Shown piece by piece: positions 22,961 through 33,905 of a stretch of 64,000 nucleotides of DNA. Made by a program: the position numbers and the translations under genes. This DNA is from Cloeon dipterum. Lineage: Eukaryota > Arthropoda > Insecta > Ephemeroptera > Baetidae. Numbering within the stretch: the first letter of the stretch is position 1; every line of letters begins with the position of its first letter. The stretch lies in contig NC_088789.1 in the NCBI RefSeq assembly GCF_949628265.1, positions 32,605,883 through 32,669,882 on the forward strand, in the 5' to 3' direction. The notes beneath the pieces are model-generated. The model was not told the origin of the DNA, did not search any database, and saw only the letters and a list, made by a program, of their open reading frames with translations.

Positions 22961-23724
22961 CAATCAAAGCAATTTCTGGCGTGGAGCCTTTTGGACCAGG
23001 GACAAATTTCCGTGAACCTCAATGGTTTGTGGATAACGATTTAATAGACACTCTCAACATATTTCTCATTCTATGAATGTTTCTATTAAATAGTTTTGAT
23101 CACTCTTATATTTATATTGATAAGAAACACATTTTTTCATCAGAGATTATTCGAATCGATGGAAGCCATAGCATGAAATTCTAAAAATTTGTGTGGTATA
23201 TAATATAAGGCTCGACCAATTCATTGATATAATTCAAACGATGAAATTTTTATCGTCGTTTATAATATTTAATAGCCTCTGAATTAATCTAACAAAATCA
23301 TTTTTCAAGTATTTTATTTAAGTTGAAATCTTTAATATGTATTTGTAGTGATTCCATTTCCTCGAAAAACTTCATGTTTTAAGCCTGTCAAAAGAATAAA
23401 TTTCAATTCATGGCTAAACAAAATTAAGAAGGATGAGACTCTCAGTCACAGTCAGCTTTAAATAAGAATACCACTGCCGAAACAGTATCAAAAATTGTTT
23501 TATTAAATTTCTGTCCTACCCGAATGATAATTCCTTTTGTTTTTCACTCTGATGCTTTTTATAGAACTACAATTCCGTAAGCTAGATGCACAGATGTTTG
23601 AAGGAGTAAAATGGTCGGCAGTATGGAACAAGTCTTATTTCCAGAATATCTCATTACCTTTTGTGTCTAGAAATTAGTCTTCATTCACTATAGCTGACGC
23701 AAGCACAGAAAAAAGAAACAGATC
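22961..23724. other. No gene recognised
   Basis: AT-rich. Nothing resembling an exon, RNA gene or mobile element was seen. Confidence 0.5.
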
Positions 23725-23750
23725 GGCATTCACGCTGGACCAGCCCCTGC

Positions 23751-24035
23751 TCACTCATATGGCGCGAAAATGCACCCGCTAAATAGTTCTGCATCTGCAG
23801 CCACACAAAGGTGGCAGGTCGATAGCTTTTTAAGCCAATCAGAGGCCGTCTCGGAGTTTGTTGCCTGGTATGCACACACAAAAATCCACACACACGCCCC
23901 CTCTGCAAGTGGGCGTAACCGGCAACAAACTCCGAGACGGCCTCTGATTGGCTTAAAAAGCTATCGACCTGCCACCTTTGTGTGGCTGCAGATGCAGAAC
24001 TATTTAGCGGGTGCATTTTCGCGCCATATGAGTGA
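23751..24035. repeat. Perfect palindrome with 115-bp arms
   Basis: Arm 23751-23865 is the exact reverse complement of 23921-24035 by my base-by-base reading; the spacer is 55 bases. Matching continues imperfectly outward to about 23725 and 24060. Each arm contains a CCAAT box followed by a TTTAA string and a CTGCATCTGCAG segment. Transcription would give a long hairpin. The perfect match implies either very recent origin or ongoing gene conversion between the arms. It lies 0.4 kb beyond the 3' end of ANK-A3. A palindromic open frame on each strand is a consequence of the symmetry. Confidence 0.85.
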
Positions 24036-24447
24036 ATAGGGGCTGCGCTGGACGTTGATTCTTGCACAGAGTTCCCTTCTATTGCGGTCAATTATTCGAT
24101 TTGGAAGTTAAAGGTAAAGACGAGCTACGAAATCGACCCTGCAAATAGCCATCCACCAGCGCCCCACCGGCTCCTTCGAGAATTAAAGCTCCCTCGTATA
24201 AAGAAAAGCAGATCAACGCGCTTTCGCCCTGTTCGGATCAACGTTCCTATCTTTCCCTATATTAAATGAATTTTCATTTCTTGAAAACATATTCTCTACT
24301 ATGACAGCAGAAAATTTTTGAGTTCAGCGCCGAAAGGGAAATCAAACAAAGATTTTCATCCCCCGGAAAACAAATTTATTTTTGTAAATCGAATTTTGGT
24401 ATAAAGGATGTTGCATTAAATTTGATGAGTTGATTCCTGAAAAAAGT

Positions 24448-26058
24448 CTATTTCTTGGTTGTGATCAACGATTGGAGGAACTTCTTCGCCTCCTCACTGC
24501 AAGTTGATTCAAGAACAGTTTTTCCTCCAATGGTAATTTCTTGAGGATCGGCTCCCTCACTCACCAGCCACGCGCAGATTTCTTCATTAAAGTGGTCGGC
24601 AGCAATATGCAGTGTGGTTTTTCTACCCTCTCCCCTTTGCTTGATCATATTTTTGTTCTTGGCGTGTATCAATTTGGCACATCTCAACTTGCCAGCAACG
24701 ATGCAGAAGTGAAGAAAGTTGTTTCCATTTCTTTTCACTCTCAAATCGGCACCATAGCTTAGCAAAGCTCTAGCGATTCTAATTGCATTATATTCGCTGA
24801 CCAAGGCCCAATGAAGAGGAGTGTGCAAGTATTTGTCGATTCGGTTCACAAAGTAAAGCAGTTTGGGTCCAAATTTTGTAATGATCCAGAATCCGTTTGT
24901 CACGTTCTGAGCAGCGTAATGGAGGAAAGTTCCATCATTGTTTTGGTTCACAGCGTAGAGGTTTTGTCCGTGATCGATCAGCCACGTGCATATGTCCACG
25001 TTTCCCTTCATTGCAGCGAAATGGAGAACTGTTGCACCTTCGTCAGTGATCTCGTTGATCAGGCTTGTGTCCTTATTGTGCACAAACTCCACTGCGTCTA
25101 GACTGTTTGTCGCGGCGTAATGCATCCAAGAATATCCTGATATTTTGAACCTCACATTACTGCCTAACAACTGCATAATCCTTTCTGCACTTGCAGCAAT
25201 GAAAGGTTTTGTATGAAATACTGACACAAGAGCATTTCTTTGTTCAACAATGGAGAATTGGAACTTTGAGAACAGATAATGAATGTTGCCTCCTGCATGG
25301 TATCTGTTCGCAGCTGCACGGCAAAGAACTTTGTTTTTCCAAACGTGTCCCAAAAACCTGGCGGTAATTTTGACCTCATCAAGCAACCACATGCAGATCG
25401 CCAAATCTCCATACATGAATGCTTCCTGAAGAATTTCAAGATCATATTCCGGATTCTTGCAAAACTTCACATCGTCCTTAGAGACAAATTTAGCAAATTC
25501 TAAGTAGTTTTTCCTTATAGAAAAGCGTAGCAAGCTCCATTGTTTTGCAGGTTCTCGACAATTCTGTATCAGGTGGAACAATTTGATTGCAAGCTCGAAA
25601 TTTCCCACTTTGAGCGCATAATCGATAGGCCTATCACGACGAGCATCTTTGATTTGGAGTTTGCATCCTTTCTCAAGAAAGAAGTCGATTAGAGTATCTC
25701 CGTGGGGTCTGTTCATGGCGGCGAAGTGCAGAGGAGTAGCGCCAGATCTTCCGTATTTTTTATTTACACTGGCACCCTGCTTTTCCACGAGATGACGGCA
25801 AACCTCAACATCCGACACCTTGGCCGCAAAATGCAGAGCGGGGAGGTTTCTCCTGTTCGCTCTGACGTAGTTCAGTTTGGTTTGAAGCGTATCTTTTTGC
25901 TGTTCAGCCAATTTCAAGTCCTGAGGATTTTCCGAATTTTTCTCGTGTACTCCTGATAAAAGTATTTGTGAAAACGATTTCAATTTTAATGTTTGTAACT
26001 CACCGTTGGTACTTGTAACTGTATTTGTTACAGTTTTCTTCTGCTTTTTGCTGCTCAT
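24448..26058 (-). CDS. Ankyrin-repeat protein ANK-A3
   Basis: Coding exons 26004-26058 and 24448-25952 give 519 aa. The 51-base intron between them happens to have no stop and is a multiple of three, so a read-through form of 536 aa is also possible; in the other A genes the same intron contains stops in this frame. Leader MSSKKQKKTVTNTVTS, linker (VHEKNSENPQDLKLAEQQKD), degenerate ankyrin repeats (LPALHFAAKVSDVEVC, ATPLHFAAMNRPHG, ATVLHFAAMKG, TFLHYAAQN, HTPLHWAL, TTLHIAAD) and the ESTCSEEAKKFLQSL tail. Its second half is closer to ANK-A4/A5 than to A1/A2. No other domain is seen. Confidence 0.87.
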   Translation of the reverse strand: MSSKKQKKTVTNTVTSTNGELQTLKLKSFSQILLSGVHEKNSENPQDLKLAEQQKDTLQTKLNYVRANRRNLPALHFAAKVSDVEVCRHLVEKQGASVNKKYGRSGATPLHFAAMNRPHGDTLIDFFLEKGCKLQIKDARRDRPIDYALKVGNFELAIKLFHLIQNCREPAKQWSLLRFSIRKNYLEFAKFVSKDDVKFCKNPEYDLEILQEAFMYGDLAICMWLLDEVKITARFLGHVWKNKVLCRAAANRYHAGGNIHYLFSKFQFSIVEQRNALVSVFHTKPFIAASAERIMQLLGSNVRFKISGYSWMHYAATNSLDAVEFVHNKDTSLINEITDEGATVLHFAAMKGNVDICTWLIDHGQNLYAVNQNNDGTFLHYAAQNVTNGFWIITKFGPKLLYFVNRIDKYLHTPLHWALVSEYNAIRIARALLSYGADLRVKRNGNNFLHFCIVAGKLRCAKLIHAKNKNMIKQRGEGRKTTLHIAADHFNEEICAWLVSEGADPQEITIGGKTVLESTCSEEAKKFLQSLITTKK

Positions 26059-27069
26059 CGCTGGCTAGTCGGGGCTGCAAACAAAAATAAGCGTTCATAG
26101 AATTAATTTTTACTTCTCATCAAGAATTTAGTGTATCGTATGTGTGATTTAAGATTTTTCATCTTTTGCCTATTCTTTGAATACTCTGGAAACCGAATTC
26201 AGCTAGCTTTTGACTTTGCCAGAGAGGCGCCACCTTAATTAAGTGAGCTCTTCCCCCCTATACATATAGTGATTAAAATGAGGGAAAAATTTTAAGATTC
26301 GTCATAAGAAACTCGAGCCAGTTTTTTTTAATAATTCATAATTTGTGACGGAATGCTAAAATTAAAATATATTAATTCTTAATTCCACTTAGCTATACCG
26401 GGAAGAGAATGAGCCGCAGAAATACGGATGTGGAAAAGAATTCATTCGTACAAGTGGTCTATCTACAAGTGCTCAAACCAGCTCTGACGCATGCGCAATT
26501 CTCGCATTAAAATTCATATTGCTTTTGCGGGAAAATGTTCTTTGTCGCTCCAGACTTTTTGGGTCAGAAAAACCTAATTCGACTTTCAGGCTTAAATGGA
26601 AATGATATAGTCTTCTTAGATTGTTAGGCATTATTAAACAGTCCGTTCCTATTTACAACTTTTCGGTTCAGTCCGTACTTGAGCCGCTTCCATTATAGAA
26701 GCAGCAGATATGCGTTGAAGAATAAAAATGAACCACATGCATCAGGGGAAGGTTATCCAGTGGGTCTGAATTCCACGAATAAGTGGAATAATTCAAAGTA
26801 TGTGGAATACATCCCCCTTAATATGTCGTTTAATTACAAAGCCCGCTTCATTTTAAGCAATGGAAACATCATTTTTACCCTTTAAACAAATACTAACATT
26901 TTTGCGAGAGCTTGAGTTTATCGTTGGCTGTTTATCGCGTCAAAGGCAACGCAAAGAACTTTTAGGGTAAAATAAGGGTTGTGGATATAATTAAACTAAT
27001 TCTATTGACTTGCAGATTAAATAAATGAAATAACAAAAAAAAATCTTAAAAATGATGGAGCAAAGGTAA
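26059..27069 (-). other. 5' UTR intron of ANK-A3
   Basis: Extends from the UTR donor (exon end 27075) to the acceptor just before the start codon. Homologous in inverted orientation to 39950-40920 and 51500-52480. No coding sequence recognised. Confidence 0.6.
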
Positions 27070-27290
27070 CTCACAGGATGCTGCGCCACAAGAAATAAAA
27101 GTTTTAGAAGTTCCAACGGAGACTATTTGATGCTCAGAGGCGAACCAACTGATTATAGCGACGAGGGATCAATAGTTGTGGATAGAATTATCGTAAGAAG
27201 CGACGCTCGAGAGGAGAAAAACGCGCTTGCGCTATCGATTCCTTGCCATCGGTCAAAACTCGCCTGCACCCTGATTGGCAGGTATCAAAC
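27070..27290 (-). promoter_or_regulatory. Proximal promoter / 5' UTR exon of ANK-A3
   Basis: Conserved A-gene element: donor CATCCT|GTGAGT (exon end 27075) and an inverted CCAAT (GATTGGCAGG) near 27272-27281. Confidence 0.55.
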
Positions 27291-27636
27291 AAATACGCTT
27301 GTTTTGCTATAATGTATCATTATTTTTCATGTAACAAATTTTTTACAGCAATCATTAAGTCCGCGTATCGCTTAGGAAAAAACAATTAAAAGACCGAGGA
27401 GTGAAAAGTGAGCGGAACAGCGCGTAAGGAAATAAAAATTAGAAAATTCTTAAGAAATCATGAGCACGCCAACCAGATGACCGCAGCAATCAAAGAGGGC
27501 TGAACGCTGATTGGAAGAGAAGCAATTTGGGTCAGCAACACGAGATTTTAATGGGAAGAATGGGTTGAGATAAAACTCTCATTCATGGGATATCAAACCA
27601 GTAATTAAAGATATAACTATAAGATATGATTTAGAG

Positions 27637-27950
27637 ACTTACGGATAGCGGATGCTGCTTTAGGCAAGAATTTGAGGATGCCGGCGTATGCACCTGCTTG
27701 ATGCACCGATTGACAATGGGCTGCAGCTGCAGCAGGCGAGCAGAGGATCACACACAGCGCAACCTTTTCACTGCGCTTTGAAAGGAGAGTTTTACCTGGC
27801 AGCTGCAAACGACCCACGATGGAACGTTCCAAGCAGCGGGTGTGAGGGGGTGTTTGGTGATAGGGAGGGAAGCCGCTCGCTGCCGGCCTAAAGCCGAGAT
27901 AAAAAATGATTTTGCGTAACAAAGGCTTCCACGGAGCAGCATTCTTATTT
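27637..27950 (-). promoter_or_regulatory. Distal promoter-like element with 5' UTR exon, upstream of ANK-A3
   Basis: Donor TCC|GTAAGT with exon end 27643. Contains a GGAACGTTCC palindrome (near 27822), which fits the inverted GAA/TTC unit of a heat-shock element, though a single unit is weak evidence. The block 27640-27950 is an inverted copy of 35150-35460, the promoter of ANK-B1. Confidence 0.45.
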
Positions 27951-28304
27951 ATTTAAGAATTTAATCTATGCGCTTTATCTCAACTGTCGACCAGAAAATG
28001 CTTTTTCTCGCTCGTAATTTTTGTAGCCCATTGATTTTTTGATAAAATAACCAATAATAATTATAAATAAATTGGTCGAGGAATAAAAATCACGAAATTC
28101 CTTTAACAACGATGATGAAGCCTGGTTTTAATTATATTGAACATAAAATAACTACTTTGTTTGATTTCTAATTTATAATATTTTGTGTCAAATAAATTTT
28201 ACTTTCGTGAACTAATGTAATAAGCTTATGTTCACTTTATTTAATGTTATAAATAAAAAATTGATCCAAATAATGCTCTTGGAAGGAACAAAAGCTGCCA
28301 GAAA

Positions 28305-29001
28305 TCACGCTTTCCCGTGATTTGTTGTATTCGCCACGTGCAAATTCTGCTGCATGTGCTGCTCTTTTTCCTCCTCGGTGTGAAAGTAAGTCACGCAGCC
28401 CCGAATTCCGCAATTGATGGCTTCTTTGTTTATCTGTCTGACGTACCGCATCACGTTATTGTATCTGTTTCCGCACATCCGCAGTAAATAACACTCCACT
28501 GACGAATTTCCTCTTCGTATTTTGCAAGATCAACCTTCTCCAACTGCACCCAGCACTGCTCTACTTCTCCAAATGTAAAATTTAAACAATAGAAATGAAG
28601 GTGTTTATTATTTAGATTAAAATTCACAAGTACCTGAATAATTCTCCCGAAGCACATAAGCGTTTTCTTCCAAATCAAGGTTTTTCGGTCATTAAGCAAC
28701 AGCCTCGTCTCCAGACTCGTCCCCAAACCTAGAACACGCGTCAGAATTAAAATAATAAATTAAAATTCTTGAAAAAAACTCACTCGGCCTGCCAGATGCA
28801 AAAATAGCAGATCAAAGCGTCTTCTTCGACCACTTCCGGCAAGTTTTCGTCTTCTTCCGTCAGGTTCATGACCTCCATGGCCCATTTCCTCAGCTTGATC
28901 CTGTCCACCTGCGACCCGAGGACGTGGCCGTCCGACGTCGGACATTCGCACAGTCTGCACAGCGGCTTTTGAATAGGTTTTTTTCCTTCTCTCGGCTGCA
29001 T
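28305..29001 (-). pseudogene. ZAD-type zinc-finger gene, apparently broken
   Basis: Exon 28784-29001 starts MQPREGKKPIQKP and then has CRLCE, a helix-rich middle (IKLRKWAMEVMNLTEE) and ALICYFCIWQAE. The C-x2-C ... C-x2-C spacing and LP..V..D.LIC..C context fit a ZAD domain, which mediates dimerisation of arthropod zinc-finger regulators. Spliced to the exon starting at 28728 the frame meets TAA at 28692 (84 aa). The same frame reopens just after the stop (residues DLEENAYVLRENYS) and continues into an exon ending near 28460. A different frame of that last exon, 28305-28499, carries C-x4-C-x12-H-x5-H (CGIRGC ... H.....H). A stop plus a frame change would therefore be needed to join ZAD and finger. 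It may be a pseudogene, a short functional ZAD protein, or my splice choice may be wrong. Confidence 0.45.
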
Positions 29002-29225
29002 CTCTTGACTCTTCAAGCGACTCCCTATCCAAGAGAATCTTTCCCAAAACAGGGTTTTTCGCCAATTTTAAATGCTCTCAGCCGTTAAGCTTTAAGCTTG
29101 TAGCCTTGTAGACGTAAAATCTAAACAAAATTGACCTCCTTTACGCGGTTTTTATGGTCCTATATGTGACGCATGGAAGCCAGCTGTTTGGAAGTGAAGT
29201 GAAGAGCAGCAAAGCACGCAGTTGA

Positions 29226-29350
29226 ACAGTCACGTGACTCAATCCCGCCATCTGATTGGCTTAGACCAGGCGCTCACTGTTTAAAGAGAGCAGCTAGAGA
29301 CGCGCGGATCCTCTTGGCCAATCAGATAGTAGAATTGAGTCACGTGACTG
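29226..29350. promoter_or_regulatory. Mirror-symmetric CCAAT / CACGTG element, copy 2
   Basis: Inverted arms of about 38 bases (29226-29262 and 29312-29350), each with CCAAT and GTCACGTGAC, in the same arrangement as 10364-10490. Similarity continues to about 29550. There is no C-type ankyrin gene to the right of this copy, so its original partner seems lost. Confidence 0.5.
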
Positions 29351-29550
29351 CGTCGACTGCTTGTTATTCTCTGCTCTCGCTGTTTAATGGCAGATATGTC
29401 ACTACTGTCACTGTCGCAACTTTTCCAACACTTTTAGATCGCGAATTATTTTTCGGTCTCTATAAAATCTGTGGTCATGGTTGTGACTTATGTCCAGGTT
29501 CACGCGCTGGATGCGCAGAGCACAGATTTCCACCACTCTCAACGGTCTTT

Positions 29551-30406
29551 TGAGCTTCATTTTTTCCGTCGTAAATTATGGCAGTTAAGCACTCTGAAAG
29601 CTTGAAAAGGTGGCAATTTCCAACAGTCAACCCTCTCCTCACAGTCTACCCTCAAGGTTTTAGAAGAAACGTTTAATAAAAAAATTACAATTTGACCGAA
29701 TTTGATCAGTTCCAAGAGATCAGATCTATAGAGTTCCGTCAAAGGAAATAAAATGCACCTTCTATTATTTATTATCAGCTATTGGATATTATTTTTATTT
29801 TTGTAGGCTGAACAAAATACAAATGAAATTATGAGAACAAACCGGAGTAGGGTTGTAAAAGCTTGAGGATCGACAGGCATGGTCAGGTTTTGAGGGGAAA
29901 TTTCCTCTGGAGACGCTGCTGATCCTCAGTTATTCCTGAGCAAATTGCTTGCTCTCACTATGGCTGAGCTCCATTACCAAAGAGCTGACACTATTTTCGT
30001 GCACAGCCTCTGGGGCCCTGATTTCTATAAAATTGAGCGATTTATAATTTTGAGTTTGTGACGAAAATCGATGCGAAGCTTTTGGATATATTTATGCTCC
30101 ACACCAGACACTATAATTAAGTATGTTAGATATTTATTTTTCCTTGCAAAATTTCTTCTATCGACTATCCTGATTAAGAGTTTAAACTTTCAAGTACCAA
30201 AAAAGGCAACCAATGAAAAACTCTGACAAAACTGCAATAGTTTTTGTCTTAAACTCTTAAACAAACTTATATATACTACTGCAAATATTTAGGAATTTCT
30301 CAAAAGCGAAATTAGAACAAAAATTTAAGTTCTTGACGGTCATCTTGAATAAGTTCATGCCCTCCTAAAGGGTGTCAGTGGTGTTCCTGGCTTTGTGAGA
30401 AACGAC
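29551..30406. other. No gene recognised
   Basis: AT-rich intergenic stretch downstream of the cullin gene's stop codon. No exon or repeat landmark identified. Confidence 0.45.
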
Positions 30407-33400
30407 TTAGGGAACGAAGTATCTGTACACATTTAAAGCACCAGGGCTGTTTTGTAAATAATCCAGATCAATTAGCTTGGCGATAGCATTTTCAAACAAC
30501 GGAATTTCAAGCTCAAATTTATCCTCCAGCATTTTCCGCACCTATCAAAATAGGAATTTATTAGAACACACCATGATATAATTTTTTAAAGTATATTACC
30601 CCGAAGAGCAGATGATCGTGGCTTATTGGCGAGTGACGCTTCGCGAATCTAACGATTGCAGCCTTCACGATGTAATGCCTCTGTCGGCGGACATTCCACA
30701 AATCTTCAGTCTTTTCTAAAAACGCTTCGCGATGTGCTGGAATGCTTGGAATTTCTACTCTGGTCTCTCCATTTCTGAACTCAAAATTCAGCCACAATTG
30801 GCAAGTGTCGTTGAAAACCTACGAAAATAATTATGCCATTTTAGAACTTGGAAATTACTGAATCGTCAGTAGTGTCTTTACCATTGGGTGAGCAATGAGG
30901 AGTTTGCTTTCCACCAAGCAAGCAAGCTGATCAACAAGGGTTTCTTCAGGAATAGCGAGAGTCTCTTTGATGTACATGAAGCCAAGGTGGTTATTTTTCT
31001 CGAAAAGAAGCATGATCGCCATTTGATATGTGTTCAAGGAGAGAAGATAGGGCTTGTTTGAATAGTTGATTTGGATTTCACCTGATGTAGGAATAAAGAT
31101 ATTATTGCATAATTCTTTTCTTTTACGATTCGAAACGTACTTGTGCTGTGTAGATAATTCCAGACCAGCTTCCGATTGTTGAAAAATAGCCTATGATTGT
31201 TTTCGTAAATTACCAATATAGCTTTCAACTCGTTTGAGAGTACGATTTGAGCATTATCAGATCTACAGATTGGCCAAGTTTGGAACTAGAAAAAATTAAT
31301 TAGATTATATTACTTTCAAAGTAGAAGTAGACTCACTTTCATGACTTGGGCGGTAAATACAAAGCCAAAATCACCTTTGAATTTGTTGAAATATTCGAGC
31401 ACATTGTTTGAAGTTAGCACATCTTCGATCATGGTCACGATATTACTTTTCAAGGTTTGGTCTCTGATCCCCCACTACAACAAAAATAAATAATTATCAA
31501 AAAACGAACTAGGTTGTCATTATTATTACCTCTGGTAAGCGCTGCAAAAGTCCTTCTTCGAGTTTCAATGACCTAAAACCCTTCTGGTGAAGTCTTTTAG
31601 CGGTCAGCAAAAAGTAAAAACTAATAAAGACATCTTTTTCGAAGAGTATGTGGTAAATCAGGCCGATCTGATCCAATTCTTCCATAATTTCGATCTCTGG
31701 AAGGTCCTTGTTGCGCATAAGGCTGTCAAGTAATTTGGCCAACTGTACACAGGGTTGGTTTTAGAGTCATGATGCATTGGATATAATAAAATTACCATCT
31801 CAGGTGACTTGCAAGGAGAGTTCGGACCAGTCTTCTGATTTAATATGGGAGCAACAGTCTTTTTCAGCCGGTCTAATAATTTAATGTCACCTCTGAAGAC
31901 GGTTTGGATCATTTTAAACCTTTTACTGCACAGTTTTGTGAGGTCCTTTACTAGCTGCTGCAGTTTAAATAATTAATGCGTTAATTTATTCTTTAATTTA
32001 ATACATACCTCAGCTTCAGCGGATTCAGACGCAATTCCTTTTGCCTCTCTTTTGACAATGGCATCAAATTTCGAGGTCAATCTCTGCATGACAGATCCAT
32101 CGCTAATGTCGTTGAAGACGAAATACAAGCTTGAGAGCGCTTCATATCTATCTTCCTCAAAGAGTCGGCCCAAATTTCTCAGTATTGTAGGTTTGAAAGG
32201 CTCAAATATATTTTCCAAAATAACACTGAAGACACAATTTCCATATCTGAAATAAAAAAATCAAGTTTTTAGAGAGAAAAAGCTTGAAAGGTTATAATAA
32301 TACGTACTCTTCCGCAAAAACTGCCTTTATCCACACTTTGTCCAATTTGAAATGTTTGACCAAATTCTCCACGATGCGCAATTCATCATCCAGCTGGACC
32401 ATCTTCGAGTGATAGTTCAATGCTTCAATGTATATTTGGTACACAGGTTGAAAGAACTCTATCAGCATCAGGTCCTTGAAAGCCTGCAAAAATCTTGTCA
32501 GAAAAACATCGAACACCACACAAGCTCATTCTTACTCTTATCTCAACTGAGTCGGGCAATATGTTTGGTCGGTAAATGATAGAAAGGTGGAAAATAGCTT
32601 TTGACATTTCAGGAAACATTTGTTCCTTCTGGACGCCGCTTCTAAATTCGTGAACCAAGTTTACCAGAGATTTCATCAGTTTCTCCTTGAAACCAGTCTT
32701 CAGCATTTCGTTGTACCAGGCACCGAGGCCTTTAATTGGATATAATTAATTACTCGTTAAAAGAAATTACAATTTTGACCATACCAATGTTAAGAATGAC
32801 CCTGGACCAAATTTTTGGACAACATGCACATATTGAATTTTCCTCTTCAGCGAACCTAATGGACACAACAAAGCTTGAAATATGTATTAATTTAATAAAT
32901 TATATTTTTTACCCATAAAGTTTCGCTAGATTGTAGCAGGCAGTGTCGTAGAGGGCCCATTGCTTGTTGAAACTTGAGACGCACAAGCCACAATCATCCG
33001 GCAGATTGCAGAGAGATGTCATAATATTTATGGCGTGTGCACCTATAAGCTTCCCGCCTTTTGCGTAAATATATTTTACGAACTCACTGTTGTGTCGTCT
33101 CGGAATAATCTGGCTGGAAATTTAAAACTTGATTGTAATTTTCATCTCGACGTATTTGCTCACTTTAAGCAGATTCATACTTACACGGATGAATTCGTGA
33201 AATCTTCATAACTGTAGCGCGTCAATGTTTGTGATCGTAAAATTTTTAACACATCTGGCTCTATTTGGGCCCAGACATTCTCATAGTTGGACGGAATCGT
33301 TGTGCTTGCCATTTTACAGATCTGAAATTAGATCAGGGAGTTGACAAGGATTAGTAAAGTGTACTAGACAACTAATTGACCAGTTGCATAAACCCTTAGT

Positions 33401-33905
33401 TATTGAAGCCGCCAACAGATGGCGTAACCACAGACTTTCTTAAAAATTTTGTTTTAAGCGGTTTTAAGGCATTTCCGCTGCGATTTCAAACTCAATCTAG
33501 CTATTTTGCTTTTTTAAATTAATTTGCTTTTTTTCTGACGTGGTGAAAACCAAAATCGGTTCAGCCATTCACCGTAGAAACGTTGGAAAAGATTTTTTTT
33601 ATTTCAAAAAATAGTTTTTCACGATTCTACGGCGATTGGCTGAACCGATTTTGGTTTTCAGCACGTCAAAAAATAGCAAATTAATTGAAGAATGCACAGT
33701 TGCTATATTGAGTCTGAAATCGCAGCGGAAGTGCCTTAAAATCGAAAGTCTACGGTGGCGCCATCTGTTAATTGGCGGCTTCGAACACTTACTCGAGAAG
33801 CTACATTCTAACGTTTTTTTCTTGGAATAAAGAATGCACGTTTCACTGAACAACGGGGATAATGGAAATATCTTGAATTAAACTCACCGTTGTTGAAGAA
33901 TTCAT
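30407..33905 (-). CDS. Divergent cullin (CUL1-like)
   Basis: At least 14 short exons on the minus strand, each open in one frame. The main start is ATG at 33310-33312. An upstream exon 33888-33905 splices in frame to 33321 and would add nine residues (MNSSTTICK). Length is roughly 750 aa, close to typical cullins. The middle has CKSPEM followed by (L/M)AKLLDSLM and EKDVFISFY, matching the cullin KSPELLA / KDVFQKFY signatures. Further on are NKPYLLSLNTYQMAIMLLF and a winged-helix end with YIVKAAIVRFAKRHS, in which the Lys (codon 30639-30641) corresponds to the neddylated lysine of cullins (AAIVRIMK). It ends in VYRYFVP where CUL1 has TYSYLA. Cullins scaffold RING-type ubiquitin ligases in cytosol and nucleus: the N-terminus binds adaptor and the C-terminus binds RBX. 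The N-terminal third is poorly conserved to my eye, so adaptor class is unclear. Every exon has clean splice sites, so it looks functional. Confidence 0.8.
33400..33795. mobile_element. Fold-back (MITE-like) element in the first cullin intron
   Basis: Two inverted arms of about 180-190 bases (33400-33590 and 33615-33795) around a short centre. Outer ends carry a GAAGCCGCCAACAGATGGCG-like terminus. Inner arms share CCAAAATCGGTTCAGCC and CCGTAGAA. There is no coding capacity. It lies between the upstream exon (33888-33905) and the main start (33312). Noncoding fold-back DNA transposon is the likely class; target-site duplication was not identified. Confidence 0.6.

Noticed and set aside
23770-24039. 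Open frame of 89 codons across the palindrome, and a 136-codon frame on the opposite strand
   Set aside because: Both are produced by the inverted-repeat symmetry; no family resemblance or splice context.
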